DNA of 64,000 nucleotides from Tubulanus polymorphus (Eukaryota; Nemertea; Palaeonemertea; Tubulaniformes; Tubulanidae): assembly GCF_964204645.1 (NCBI RefSeq), contig NC_134034.1, forward strand, positions 7,995,414 through 8,059,413. Reading direction: 5' to 3'. The notes under the pieces are model-generated. The model had not been told where the DNA came from and ran no database searches. It was given only the letters and a program-made list of their open reading frames with translations. Within the stretch, counting starts at the first letter, position 1. Every line of letters starts with the position of its first letter. A program made the translations under genes and the position numbers. Below, in pieces: positions 37,021-49,031 of the stretch.

Positions 37021-37378
37021 GCCTAGCGCACGTCGACACTGCGATTGGAGACAACTAGTTGCTACCGAACGATTACCCCGCGAACATCGAAATCTAGTTA
37101 CAACCGGTCAGTTGCAGCAACTTCATGGCGCGTGTCGATCGTCGAGATTCAGAGCGCGCACATCGACGGATATGACTGCGATTGAGTACAACCAGTTGCT
37201 CAAAAGTAGAACATGGGCAACTGGCTGGAACTGGAGATAGATCGACGCTTACCAATCGTAAGCTCGCTCACATCGACACATTCAAGCAACTGATCGTATC
37301 CAGCCAGTTCCTCTCATGCACCGAAAACTGCCTTGCAACTAGTTGTCTCCAAGCGCAGTGTCGATGTGCGCTTGGCTT
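37021..37378. mobile_element. MITE with ~43-bp inverted repeats
   Basis: Left GCCTAGCGCACGTCGACACT through GGAGACAACTAGTTGC is mirrored at the right by GCAACTAGTTGTCTCC to GTGTCGATGTGCGCTTGGC. TA flanks suggest a Tc1/mariner-type target. It abuts the end of the BEL fragment. Confidence 0.8.
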
Positions 37379-37401
37379 AATAGGCCTATCTCTAGCCAGC
37401 G

Positions 37402-39123
37402 CTACCTGCTTCGAGTCTCTTGACTTGGAGGAGCCGAGAGCCGTCCAATAGCTAGGTTTGGGCAGAGTGTGGCAAATGTTAATTTAGATTTGCCGAGAGA
37501 TTTTTTGAGACACGATTTGACGACACCGACCAAACGCTCATAAAACCCTCCAAACCATGGAGCTTTTTTAGGGATAAACCTCCATTCTATACCTTTGGAA
37601 GTCATGAAATTTCTCACTTGTGCCGACGCAAACAAATCTCTCAGCATTTCTGACGCACATACAAAGGTTGCCACATTATCGGAAATAACCACTCGCGGTA
37701 TAGAGCGTCTAGCAATAAAACGTCTGAAAGCTAGGAGAAAAGTATCAGTTTTCATATCATTAACGAGTTCTAAATGCACAGCTCTGGTAATCGCACACGT
37801 AATTAATAGAATGTAAACTTTCGAGTCACCGCGTCCACTTTTAAGATATAAAGCACAGGGATAGTCGATACCACAGGCAGAAAAGGGCGGTGCTTCTTTC
37901 ACTCTAACCGACTGTAATGGTGCTGAACTCGGTAACTTAAACGGTAAACCCGACAGTAATTTACACGTAATACAGGGTCGCAACGCAGACAGAACTCTTT
38001 GACATATTGCCGGTATCCAGTATCTCTGCCTGATGTACGTTACAGTAACAGTAACTCCCTGATGCATGACTTTGCTACAGTGCACATACAGGATGAAAAG
38101 CTTAGTATAACGATGAAACTTCGGCAAAAGGATAGGGAACTTCGCGCTTTCTGGGATGTCTGCATTATCCAGCCTCCCACGACAGCGTAACATGCCATCC
38201 GAACCAACAAATAGACGGAGATGTTGAATTATACTAGGCTCTCGCTTTTTCAACAACAAAGCACTGAACACATCGCGATAATACTCTTTCTGAATCGAAC
38301 TTACCCATAGGCGCTCAGCTTCCTCCAGCTCAGATACTGTGATAGAGTCGTTCACGACGTCACGGCCTTTACACTTGTCAACACATCGCTTAACGAGTGC
38401 TGTCACTCTCAGCAACTTTGTAAGAGAACTATAATGATTTACATCAATTATGTTATGAACGCCAGGTAAATTACAAGATAACGTATATACAGACGAAGAT
38501 GAATCACTGCTCATATCAGTACTCTCAGTACTAGCAACAGAAAAATTACAAATAGGGGTTTCTGGCCAAGCGGGTGTGGCCAACCACCGTGGGCCATACC
38601 ACCAAAGTTGAGATAATACCAATTGTCTAGAACTCAAACCACGAGTAAGTAAGTCAGCCGGATTGTGTTCTGATTTAACATAACGCCACATAGATGCATC
38701 AGACAGTTTCAGAATTTCAGAAATGCGATTTCCGACAAAAATCGGAGATGATTTAGCTGATTTAATCCAATTCAACACAACCTGGCTGTCTGACCAAAGA
38801 CAAATTTCAACTAACTCTAGATTGAGAAATTTTTTCACATAAACAGCAAGTCGTGAGGCCAACAATGCTGCATGTAATTCCATTTCAAGTATAGACCGTT
38901 TTTTGATTGGACTCACTCGACTTTTAGCCATTACAAAGGACGTGTTTTCTCCACAACGGAGATATGCTACAGACCCGTAAGCCTTGTCGCTCGTATTTGC
39001 GAACACACAAAGCTGACTAACATTATTAACAATGCAATCGACATCAAAATAGTGGCGGTGTAAATAAATCTCATTTACAGATTCTTGTAAATTGGATAAG
39101 ATTGAAAACCATTCATCTCTCAA
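37402..39123 (-). pseudogene. BEL/Pao RNase H and integrase, C-terminally truncated
   Basis: The minus-strand frame of 573 codons starts inside the RNase H/connection region (KRSILEMELHAALLASRLAV, LWSDSQVVLNWI). It continues through the integrase zinc segment (RQRYWIPA, CITCKLL) and catalytic core: CGIDYPCALYLKSG (first Asp), VVISDNVATF (second Asp), GGFYERLVGVVKSCLKK (Glu). It ends at 37402, where unrelated sequence begins, so the integrase tail and the 3' LTR are missing. BEL/Pao elements are LTR retrotransposons of animals. No stop lies inside this frame, hence moderate age. Confidence 0.88.
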
Positions 39124-39144
39124 ATCAGCGGGTAACGGTTCATC

Positions 39145-40473
39145 TCAATCATATTTTCCAATCCAAAGTTTTTGTATGAGTATTTTAGCTTTGATAGACA
39201 CAGGGGAAATGATACCTAACGGATCAAATACTTTAGCGGTATCCTTCACAACTTCACGTTTAGTAATTAAACAGATATCAGAACTACTCACGAAATCCGC
39301 TAACTTGAGGGAATCGTCATAACAATTCCATTTCAGACCTAATGCTTTGACTTCTTGCTTTTCACTGCAAACATTTTCGGTCTTACATTTTCGATTTAAT
39401 TCTGGCGAATTTGATGACCACTCCCGCAGGTTAAAACCTGCTCTAGAAAGTAATGATCGGGAGCAAATGTAGTAATTCAGCAAACCATCAATATCATCAC
39501 ACCCACTGAACACATTATCAACGTAAATATTTTCGGATAAATCTTTAGCGACATTATCCTGAAATTGATTCAAATGAAATTTCAAGGTTGCATTGAGCAT
39601 GAACGGCGCACTCTTTGCATCGAACAACACCACTCTAAAACGATAGGCTTCCAACGGACCCTCTGCATCGGAAGGATCTTTGAGCCACAGGAACCTGACT
39701 ATCTGAAGGAACGCCTTCTCGATGTCTGAAGAAAAGGCATATCGATGCAACCTGAAACGTAGTAGGATAGCAACCAAATCATTCAAAAGAATAGGACCTT
39801 TTAACAAACAATCATTCAAACTTACTTCTCCTGCACTACAATTATATACGATCCGTATAGGAGTAGTAGAAGAATCCCTGAATACTGAGTGGTGCGGGAT
39901 GTAATGACAGTTTCTTGAATCCACATCGATTACCTTTTCTATATAGCCTTTTTCTAGCTGTGTCTGCATTATGTCACCATAAACTTTAAGCATTTCAGGT
40001 GAGAGTCTTCTAAGTGTAGACCTAGTCCTGGCATAACACAATTTAAAGTTATCAGCCAATGTTTCATGACAAGGTTTCCAAGGCAGTTTAGCAACGTACC
40101 TACCATCCTCATATGAGATGGAATTTTTACAATACAAATCGAACATGTTGTCCTCATCGCATTCCTTAGGGAAAATAGCTATTTTTTCAAGCTTCCAATA
40201 GTTTTCAACATCTACATTGGATATACCGGAAGTACTGTCGCCAACCGGCCCCGATAATAAATATCCAAGTTTCGAACTAACAGCAGTTGGCCCATCGCCT
40301 TTGATTACTTGTTCACTAACAAACTTGCAAAAGGAATCTGCTCCAATAAGCAGAGATACATTAAATGAATCTGAATTAACAGGTGCAGCTAATTTTAGTT
40401 TCTTCAAATATGGATATGAAAAAACACTTCGATTGACATTGTTTACCAAGGGCGATGCAATTTCAGGGCACAC
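39145..40473 (-). pseudogene. BEL/Pao protease C-terminal part and reverse transcriptase
   Basis: The frame begins after the protease active site (LLIGADSFCKFV, GYLLSGPV) and passes into the RT: SVFRDSSTTPIRIVYNCSAG, FSSDIEKAFLQI, then the catalytic box as YVDNVFSG, where BEL elements usually have YVDD. About ten residues appear to be missing after KAFLQI. The upstream ORF and the RNase H/integrase ORF downstream are separated from it by short frame breaks. Confidence 0.85.
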
Positions 40474-40491
40474 TAAAGATTCTGTAGCGAT

Positions 40492-41387
40492 CTAATCGCC
40501 ATCTAGCGATTGAACAAATAATTTAACCACTTCCATATTTCTACAGATTTTCTTACCTCCAAAACCTGACACTGTCATTTCTTCTGTCCTGACAGACTTC
40601 AAATTCAAAGTCGTTACAAGTTCCTCAGTAACAAAAGATTTAGTTGCGCCCTCGTCAAAAAGTATATTGGCCTCAACCTGTAGAGTACTGTTGGTGGTAC
40701 TAGAGACTGGAGCTACAGCAGTTTGCAACAGAACATTAGATATAGAAGACGAATTACAATGATAATCATGTGCAGAATTTCCAGAAGGTCCGCAGATGTC
40801 AGGCTTTGCAGATATAGAAACTGATGGAGTTTGATCATGTTTACCATACTCTAAAACTGGCGTTTGGTTGTTGTTAACTAATGAAGAAGTAGGTTTGCAT
40901 AATTTAGTACCGTCGGCGTAGCTGCCATTAGAATTTGACTTCGAAGTATCGGTAAGACATAAACTTGAATGATGTTTTTTCTGACAGTGCTTACAACGAA
41001 ACTGTGATGTATATTTACTCGAAATATGACGGCCAAAACAATTGAAACACAAACCCTTCTTCTTTATACATTCAAACCTATCATTTTGGTTGACTACAAT
41101 CGAACAGTTTGACGGCACGTGACTAGTATTTCCACAGAATACACATGACCTGTCCTTACGCCTTTTGTTCTGAGCTGAAGCGATGAAAGCCGACGCCGTG
41201 GGTACAGATCTGGAACTAATAAGAGAAATATTAACAACACGTTCTGTAGAATAAAGAATATCAATTTCTGCTTTCAACGATTTACGCAGAGTACTTATAG
41301 GTGGTAAAACAACAGTAGCTGTGCGCAATCCGTCGTTAGGAAATTTTTCTGGTGATCCGTTCGGAAATAAGAATGAGTTAGCCTTCC
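40492..41387 (-). pseudogene. BEL/Pao gag zinc knuckles and protease N-terminal part
   Basis: Zinc-binding motifs CVFCGNTSHVPSNC and CFNCFGRH plus CKHCQKKHHSSLC mark gag. They are followed by a low-complexity linker and the retropepsin region EANILFDEGATKSFVTEEL. The usual D[ST]G catalytic triad reads DEG here, which should abolish protease activity. The gag N-terminus and 5' LTR are cut off at about 41387, where a gypsy gag begins on the other strand. Confidence 0.8.
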
Positions 41388-42330
41388 AGTAGTGGCAAGC
41401 CGAAGTTCGTGCTTTGCAACGCGATCCCGCTTATTCCGAACCCCAAATTTTAATGTCTATGCGGAGATCTCTAAGAGGATCGGCTGTCAGTTTATTGTTT
41501 AATGCTGGAGAAGAAGCCAGTATCAATACCATTTTAGATAAAATGACCTTGGTGTTTGGCGAGGTTCACTCATTAGAAGAGAGCCTTCAGCTGTTTTATG
41601 TGTCACAACAAAGGTCAGACGAATCGGTGAGCCAATGGTCTTGTCGGTTAGACGATTTGATGTTCACAATACGTAGGTTACCTGGTGGAGCGAATTGTAT
41701 TAGTAACGAGACTTTGCGATCCCAATTCTGGAGGGGACTGAAAGACCCCATGGTCAAGATGGGTACTCATTACCTTTACCAGGTACAAGCTTCTTATTTC
41801 GAAATAGTAACCGAATCGCGGTAGATCGAAAGAGAGCAAGAGTGCTGCAGGTCGGGGAATGTAGAAAAAAAACTTCAGCTGCTGCATCTCAGGTAGCTGT
41901 GGATCCAGCTGCCACGAGTAACAAATCGTATGGTGCTAAGGTACAGGGTGATCCCACGGCGTCTAGACCTCCATTAGAGGAAACTGTGAATAAGCTTGCT
42001 GCTGAGGTTGCAGCTTTAGGTCGTAGATTCAATCAGTTCGCCGAGAGAATCATCAGTATAGGAACTGGGTTCCACGTCCCGTGGCCCCAGTGACGCAGTT
42101 ATTCCGACAAAATTCTTTCAGACCGCGACCAGTAAGACCTTTTCAGGGAATATGCCATACTTGCGGTGGCTACGGGCACGTAAGGCGAGTATGCCCTAGC
42201 GAGCATAACGTGCAAGCCTCCGCTGATAACAAAGACGGGTCTGAAGCCCAGCCTAAAGGTCGACAAACCGTTAATTCGACCGACCCAAAAGTGAAGGCAC
42301 ACATGCCATAGGGCAGTCATGTGTTGCCAA
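41388..42330 (+). pseudogene. Ty3/gypsy gag, frameshifted
   Basis: A capsid-like segment (SMRRSLRGSAVSLLFNAGEE, QQRSDESVSQWSCRLDDLM, FWRGLKDP) ends at a TAG (41822-41824). The rest follows in other frames, with a CCHC knuckle CHTCGGYGHVRRVC near 42140-42185. The resemblance is to Arc/PNMA-type gypsy gag. The 5' LTR is absent; the sequence starts abruptly at the BEL junction. Confidence 0.8.
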
Positions 42331-42331
42331 A

Positions 42332-43129
42332 ATGAATTCAGGCCCTAATCTCGAGATGTCTTGTCGTGTGGTTGGCCCAGCGAAAGTTGTTCAGATTAAG
42401 TGTGACCAAGTTCCCTGTCAGGCACTAATCGACAGTGGTTCTCAGGTCATGACGGTCTCGCGGAAATTTGTAGACGTTTATTTACCGGAACACAGGGTGT
42501 ATCCATTTACCGATTTTGTCGAAATTACGACAGTTGATGGGTCAAAATTACCTTACGGAGGTTATGTCATGGTGACCCCTCAGTGTAACGATTTTGAAAT
42601 AGAGGCGCCAATTTTGGTTGTGGAATCGACAGAATTCCATAACCGTGTCCCGATACTGATCGGCACGAATGTCTTGAATCGGGTGGATGACTTTAGCAAG
42701 TTGCCTCATCAATGGACTCTCGCTCATAAGTTCAAAGATGATGAACCTCTTGACATGGTTAGGTCAACCAGGCCCACATTGATCCCTGGTGGGACTGAAA
42801 CAACCGTCCATGGACTTGTTCGGCGCAAGGGTTTGTTGCCGAATAGTTTGGTGATGGCGACTTCTTCGGGAAATCAATTGTCATCAGGCCTTCTAGTTAT
42901 TCCTTCGGCCCAGGAAATAGGTCAAGCCTCGACCGATCGGATATCGGTTCGAATTCGTAACACATCCCGGAAAGATTTGACAATTCCAGCAAGGGCCGCA
43001 ATTTGTTCATTGTCGTCTGTCGATTTGGTAGCTGGACGGAGGCTCGTCGATCTTTCGGATGTGAAGGATCAGAATGAATTAGTTGTAAGTAGTGAGAGTG
43101 ATAAAATTATAGTGATGAAGCCGACGTAG
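42332..43129 (+). pseudogene. Gypsy aspartic protease and linker
   Basis: VPCQALIDSGSQVMTVSRKF is a retropepsin active site with an intact DSG. PILIGTNVLNRV is the second conserved block. The remainder is the usual protease-RT linker. The frame is open but flanked by shifts. Confidence 0.8.
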
Positions 43130-43248
43130 ATACGTGCGATGAATCCGATGCTAGGGGTCGTGATCAGGTTGATGTAAATAGTCAGGATGGGGCTTCAGAT
43201 AATGTAAATAGTCAGGATAAGGAAATAAATTATCAAGAGTTTCTTGGT

Positions 43249-44861
43249 ATGTTTAATCTTGAAAAAGTAATCTCTGAGGCAATGGATAAACTGAAAAATC
43301 TGTTGTGGTCTTGGCGATCAATATTCGCTACGTCTGATTTGGATATGGGCAGGACCCATTTAATTCAGCATCATATCAACTTAACTGATGAAACGCGCCG
43401 ATTCATCAACGTTATAGACGTATTCCCCCTGCGATGGTCGACGAAGTTCGGGAACACATCAAAATGATGCTTGAAGCAGGGGTGGCAAAACCGTCTTCTA
43501 GTGCATTTGCTTCTCCCGTGGTTCTTGTTAGAAAGAAATCCGGCGAGTTACGTTTCTGTATAGAATACCGGGAGATAAACAAGCGTACAATCCCTGATCA
43601 GTATTGTTTGCCCCGAATCGATGATCAATTAAATGCATTAGCCGGATCGCGGTATTTCTCTTAGTTGGATTTGAAAAGCGGCTACTGGCAGGTGGCCATG
43701 GCACCCGAACACCCGGGCCGTTCAGCCTTTACAGTGGGCCCAGGCTTCGGCTTCTACGAATGTGAAGTGATGCCGTTTGGTTTGACGGGGGCCCCTGCTA
43801 CCTTTCAAAGACTCATGGAGAATTGTCTAGGCGACCTGAACTTGAAAGAATGTTTAGTTTATATAGACGACATAATTGTCTTCTCTGATTCTATTGACCA
43901 ACATATTTTCCGCCTTACCGATGTGTTTCAGAAATTGGAAGAGGCCGGATTGAAGTTAAAACCTTCGAAGTGTGCCTTCTTCCAACTCAAAATTTTGTAT
44001 CTTGTCCACATCGTTTCTGAAGCTGGTATCGAGCCAGATCCCAAGAAAACCGAAGCGATTTTAGGTTGGAAGGCACCGTCGACGGTTAGTGAAGTACGTA
44101 GCTTCATGGGATTCGTCTCGTATTACAGGCGGTTCATTAAAAATTTCGCAAAAATTGCGAAGCCTCTTAACGACCTATTGAAGGGTATTCAAAAGGGAAA
44201 GCTGAGTTAAGCGAACGAAAATGTAGAATGGGAAGACTCAGAACAGCGGCCGTTCGACGAGTTAAAGAAAGCTTTATCAGAACCCCCAGTTCTCGCGTAT
44301 ACAGATTATGAACTCCCGTTTGAACTGCACACCAATGCGTCATTAAATGGTCTTGGTGCTGGTTTGTATCAGACGCAGCAGGGGAAACTCAGACCAGTTG
44401 CTTATGCCAGCAGGGGTTTGAAACTATCTGAGTGGAATTACCCAACACACAAGTTGGAATTTCTAGCGTTGAAATGGGCCGTGTCGGAAGTTTTTTATGA
44501 CTATCTTTATGGTCATGATTGTACGGTAAAAACGGACAGTAATCCTCTTACCTATGTACTTTCATCGGCAAAGTTGGATGCTGCCGGTCATCGTTGGCTA
44601 TAGAGTCTAGCCATCTGCTATTTGTCGTTAGAGTATCTATCAGGCAAGAGTAATGTTGATGCCGACGCGCTCAGTCGTCAGGTACATGTAGATTCTAGCA
44701 TAGTTAGTGCGATGTGTTGTGCTGGCTTGTCGGAGTCAGTGCTGTCGCATGCTGATGATTGCGATGACGTCATCTTTCGTTCGTTGGGTTTGGTTCGTTC
44801 GACGGCATCGTTCGTTGTTCGTTGGTTTTCGTTTGCTTTCCACACAGGAATCCGATCCTAG
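43249..44861 (+). pseudogene. Gypsy reverse transcriptase and RNase H
   Basis: RT blocks: FASPVVLVRKKSGELRFCIE, LDLKSGYWQVAMAPEH, MPFGLTGAPATFQRLME and LVYIDDIIVFSD, followed by SFMGFVSYYRRFIKNFAKIA. RNase H: RPVAYASRGLKLSEWNYPTH, VKTDSNPLTYVL. In-frame stops at 43662-43664 and after KGKLS (44208) and shifts near 43430 and 44600 inactivate it. The YIDD box is intact. Confidence 0.9.
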
Positions 44862-46185
44862 TGTTTCTCGGATTATTGAGCAAATTCGGCAATTTAAGAG
44901 GTACCGACCCTCATCCCGTGCTGACCGCAATTGGCAGAAAGATGCAGACAAGTTTTGTTAACAAGACGGTCTTTTATGCCATCGTATGTATGACAATGGT
45001 CATGAGAAAATCCGCGTGGTAATTCCAGAGTCAGAAAAATCACACGTGTTGTGGTTAATAGATGACCAAATGGGTCATCCCAGCCGTGAAAAAACTTTAG
45101 CTCTGGTACGAAGTCGATTCTTTTGGCCATGGATGCACTCGGAGATAGATCTCTATCTCAAATCTTGCACTCGTTGCGTTACTCATAAAGCTTCGACGCC
45201 GAAACAACAGGCCGAATTAGTGCCGATCGTTACGTCTGAGCCGTTGGAGGTAGTCTGCATTGATTACCTCACTTTAGATAAAAGTAAGGGCGGGTACGAA
45301 AATGTGTTGGTGATAACTGATCATTTCACAAAATATGCTTTAGCTATCCTTACAAGAAATCAATCGGCCAGAACAACCGCCCGTGTCCTCTTTGAACAGT
45401 TAATCACGAGGTTTGGTGTACCGAAGCGCATACACTTCGATCAAGGTGCCAACCTCGAAAGTCAGTTAATTAAAGAGTTGTGTAGTATATTCGGCATTGA
45501 AAAATCACGCACCACTCCGTACCACCCTCCCTCTGATTCAGCGTTTGGGTTTACTAGAACCCGCCAAAAAAATATCGTGGAAAGACCACATTTCGTCGGT
45601 TGTATTTCAATATAATTGTACTCCCCACGATACTACAGGATTTCCACCGTATCAATTACTGTTCGGACGGGAGCCTTTGTTGCCAGTTGATGAAGTTTAA
45701 CAGCTAGATAAACCTCAAAAACATTTTCTGCCACGCTTCAGGAAAAATTTAATTCCTTGTGGGCTCAGGCTAGAGAGAATTTGGTTACTTTAGCGGGGAA
45801 ATTTGCCCGATATTACAATTCGAAAGTTCGTGGTGTGTCAGTGGCAGTTGGCGACATGGTTTTAATGAGGAACGTTTGGGTGAAAGGAAGGAATAAATTA
45901 GGCGACCGGTGGGAAGAAAATCCCTATCTTGTGGTTGGTCAGCCTAGTCCTGGAATACCAGTTTACGTGGTGGAGAATACTATAACCAACAAACGTAAAA
46001 CCTTGCATAGGAATCTATTGTTGGTCTTGTCAGTACCTCTGCGAATGCCCAAGGCGTCTCTTAAAGAGAAAGCGGTTGTGGCGAAACTTATTCCACGCTT
46101 GGATTTTGAGGTAGTCGGAATCGAGTCGGTTGACGAAACTGAGTCGTTAGATGATTTTGTAATCATAGAGAAAAGGGTCATGTAG
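44862..46185 (+). pseudogene. Gypsy integrase, broken
   Basis: The zinc domain (VLWLIDDQMGHPSREKTLAL ... CTRC) leads to the core: VVCIDYLTLDKSKGGYENVL (first Asp) and RIHFDQGANLESQL (second Asp). The third catalytic region after TTPYHPPSDSAFG is rearranged by an indel near 45540. The tail (FPPYQLLFGREPLLPVDEV, then YNSKVRGVSVAVGDMVLMRN) continues in other frames. Confidence 0.85.
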
Positions 46186-46217
46186 TCGACGAATTAGATG
46201 GTGCTGCACCGGAGAGG

Positions 46218-46673
46218 GTGATGGTGGAGTCGGATCGCCAATCTGGGGATTTGATTGATAACACCAGAGCTGACAGTGCGGTATATTCTACTACTCAAAT
46301 TGTGAGTAACGCTTCTAGTCAACCTCCGTTAACTATTGAGCAGTCGAACCCTGTCACGGAGTTGTCTGCAAGTCACACTCCAGTAGCGTTTCATTCTGAA
46401 ACAGAGGATGGAGTAGAACGTAGGAATAATTCTGAAAGTGGGATGGCGGGGAACAATGAAAATGACAATGAAATCAGGTCTCCTCGACCTCAGCGAGTAC
46501 GCAAATTGCCTACTAGATTTGATGATTATGTGGTGGGTCAAACACAGTTAAACCCATCATGTACAAAGAAAATTGATATTCTCTTTGCTGCAGGAAAAGA
46601 TCCTGCCATCAGTTCTAATGAAGCTATTATGGCGGCTATTTTGAAATTGTGTAACTGTAATGGGACGTGATTG
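46218..46673 (+). pseudogene. Gypsy C-terminal tail
   Basis: A 150-codon disordered segment ends with RPQRVRKLPTRFDDYVVG, a basic motif common at the very end of gypsy polyproteins. It reads in a different frame from the preceding integrase part. Confidence 0.6.
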
Positions 46674-46964
46674 ACTAGTGAAATGAAATCGAACGTAGTA
46701 AGATTGGCGTAGCAATATGGTCTATAGATACAAGTTATGCGTCAAATTTTTATTCTCTGGTTGGTTTAATAGTATAAATTATAAGTACAAATATAACTAT
46801 AGTATGAGTAAACTTTTAAAAGGATAGCACATAATCAAAATAAAAAATCTTAAAAAAGATATCTTTTAAATTGATAGCGTATTTTATTCGAAATATATAT
46901 ATTTGATATCTATCTTTCTATCTTCCTGATATCTGGGACGATATTCTTCCTGCCAAGAGGTGGA

Positions 46965-47457
46965 TGTAACCGGGTGAACTTGTATGGAAAATTGTTCTGT
47001 ACAGTGCTGTCATCCTTTTTCTAAGTAGGTGGCGTTCTGGCTTTTCGCGGCAATTATTCATTGTTCGTTGTCCTTACCGACAACACCTATGTGTGTAATA
47101 AACTGATATATTGTTTATTCCTGTTGCCGCAGGTAAAATATTGTTCAAATCCATAAATTTATAAGTATCTTATATAATACAAATTGTAAATTCCGGGAGT
47201 AATCGAATTCATGTAGTGTCAGTTATAGGTGAGTTAGGTGAAGGTTCTGTGAAAAGTTTCATTCCGATCAATATGAAGTAATGTTAAATTGTTTATATAA
47301 GATATGTTGTATAGGAATGATTCATTGTTTGTTGTCCTTACCGACAACACCTATGTGTGTAATAAACTGATATATTGTTTATTCCTGTTGCCGCAGGTTT
47401 GTCGATCGTTGTCTTGGCGGTTGTTGGTCTCGGACCGTGAGGAGTCGGCGAAATACA
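46965..47457 (+). repeat. Gypsy 3' LTR candidate with internal duplication
   Basis: A purine run (AAGAGGTGGA) is followed by TGTAACCGGGTG..., and the segment can end at ..AATACA, giving TG...CA ends. A 78-bp direct repeat (47057 and 47321, offset 264; TTGTCCTTACCGACAACACC) lies inside, each copy with AATAAA. There is no 5' LTR to compare with, so the borders are inferred. Confidence 0.4.
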
Positions 47458-47935
47458 ACTGTGGAAGTGGATCTCCAGAACCCCGAAATCGATCGGTCGC
47501 TGTCATTCGATAGAAGAAATATAGCCGGTCACATATTACATACATTTCATAGACATTTTTCCTTTTTTATACTATACACTATAATGAAACCTAAAATACT
47601 AAAATCAGAACTCAAAACATAAGCGCAACTCGAGGATTTAATACTGCACCTTTAATTATTACTCTCCTCCCCTTTTCTAAATCGGACTGACCCAGTACGA
47701 TTAAGTAATACCTACAATCTAAAAACCAAGTGTAAAAAAACAGTTATTCGCATTCACGCGTTATTCGCATTATTTCAATAGAGCTGATAGGAGCGTGGAA
47801 TGTTCACATATGCTGGGATCCTTGCTGGCAAGTAATAAGGTATCTTTTTTTGTTGCCACGAAGGACCAGCAGATATCGCACCAACTTGATAATCCTTTAG
47901 ATAGACGGGCAGGCGTTTTATTCTCTGAGGTCGAA
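47458..47935. other. Spacer between two gypsy fragments
   Basis: No supported feature. Confidence 0.4.
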
Positions 47936-48879
47936 TTACCGACCGCGCTTGCTCCTCGGAGTCAGAACGTTCATCCTGAACAATTCCTCGTTAACAATAG
48001 CCTCACCTTCTCCTAAGTCAGAACCATTATTCAACGGTACAGTGTTAACATTTTTCCCGTTCACAACAGCCTCACTGGGAACTGTCACCGGACGAGGTAC
48101 AGACGTTACTTGGGGTGTGTCTACGGACAAATCTTGAGGCGTTACAGAGAATTCTTTATTCTCAGAATCTGCTCTCGCCTCTTTGAACGACTCCACCAAG
48201 AGAAAACCATCGATTTCGTCTTCGTCTACATTCTCAGAGTGAGACCCTTATTGGTCATTCTTTGTTTTTATCCCTTGAAATACAGGTTTATTTCGGGAAG
48301 TATTATACGAGCGGAGTCGTTAGCCGGTTTTCGTAACGGAACAGACAAGCTCAAAAGCAGATTTCTATAGAGTGTTCTCCGTTTGCCTGTAACCGTATCT
48401 TCGACTACATATACGGGAATACCAGCGTTAGTTTGTGACACAACAAGATGAGGATTCTCCCCCAGCGATCTCCTAATTTGTTTCTACCCTAACACATCTC
48501 ACTAATACTATGTCCCCTTCTGATATTGAAACACTGCGAACCTTTGAATTGTAATTTCGTGCGAATGCTTTAACGGATTTTTGTAATTTCACCTTAGCTT
48601 GAGCCCATAGCAGATTAAACTCCTCTTGGAGGGTAGCAGTATATTGCTTTTGTGGTTGGCGTAGTTGGAATACCTCGTCAACTGGCAAAATAGGTTCTCG
48701 ACCGAACATAAGGTGGTAAGGTGAAAATCCTGTAGTATCGTGTGGTGTGCAGTTGTATTGAAATACAACTGACGATATATGGTCTTTCGACGCGATTTTT
48801 GCACTGGTTCTAATAGGCCTAACCGCTGGATCAAAGTAGAATTATCATTATTATTATCTATTTTCTGATAGAATTGCAA
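47936..48879 (-). pseudogene. Inverted gypsy integrase C-terminal fragment
   Basis: On the minus strand, LIQRLGLLEPVQKS, MFGREPILPVDEVFQL and ARNYNSKVRSVSISEGDIVL match the plus-strand gypsy tail (LFGREPLLPVDEV, YNSKVRGVSVAVGDMVL) but are clearly diverged from it. It is a second element of the same family rather than a recent inverted copy. A disordered tail follows in another frame to 47936. Confidence 0.8.
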
Positions 48880-49031
48880 AAAGTTATAATGTATTGCTAC
48901 ATAGATGGAACAATAATGATATTTCTAACATAAGATGTTGTAATGATACAGCAGTGAAAGGCTAGAAAGGCAAAGCTTGTGGTATAACCCACCCTCGGAT
49001 TCATGCATAACTCTCACACACAATCACCATC

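Noticed and set aside
46218-46673. An envelope gene of the gypsy element
   Set aside because: No signal peptide, cysteine pattern or membrane segment; it fits the disordered end of the polyprotein.
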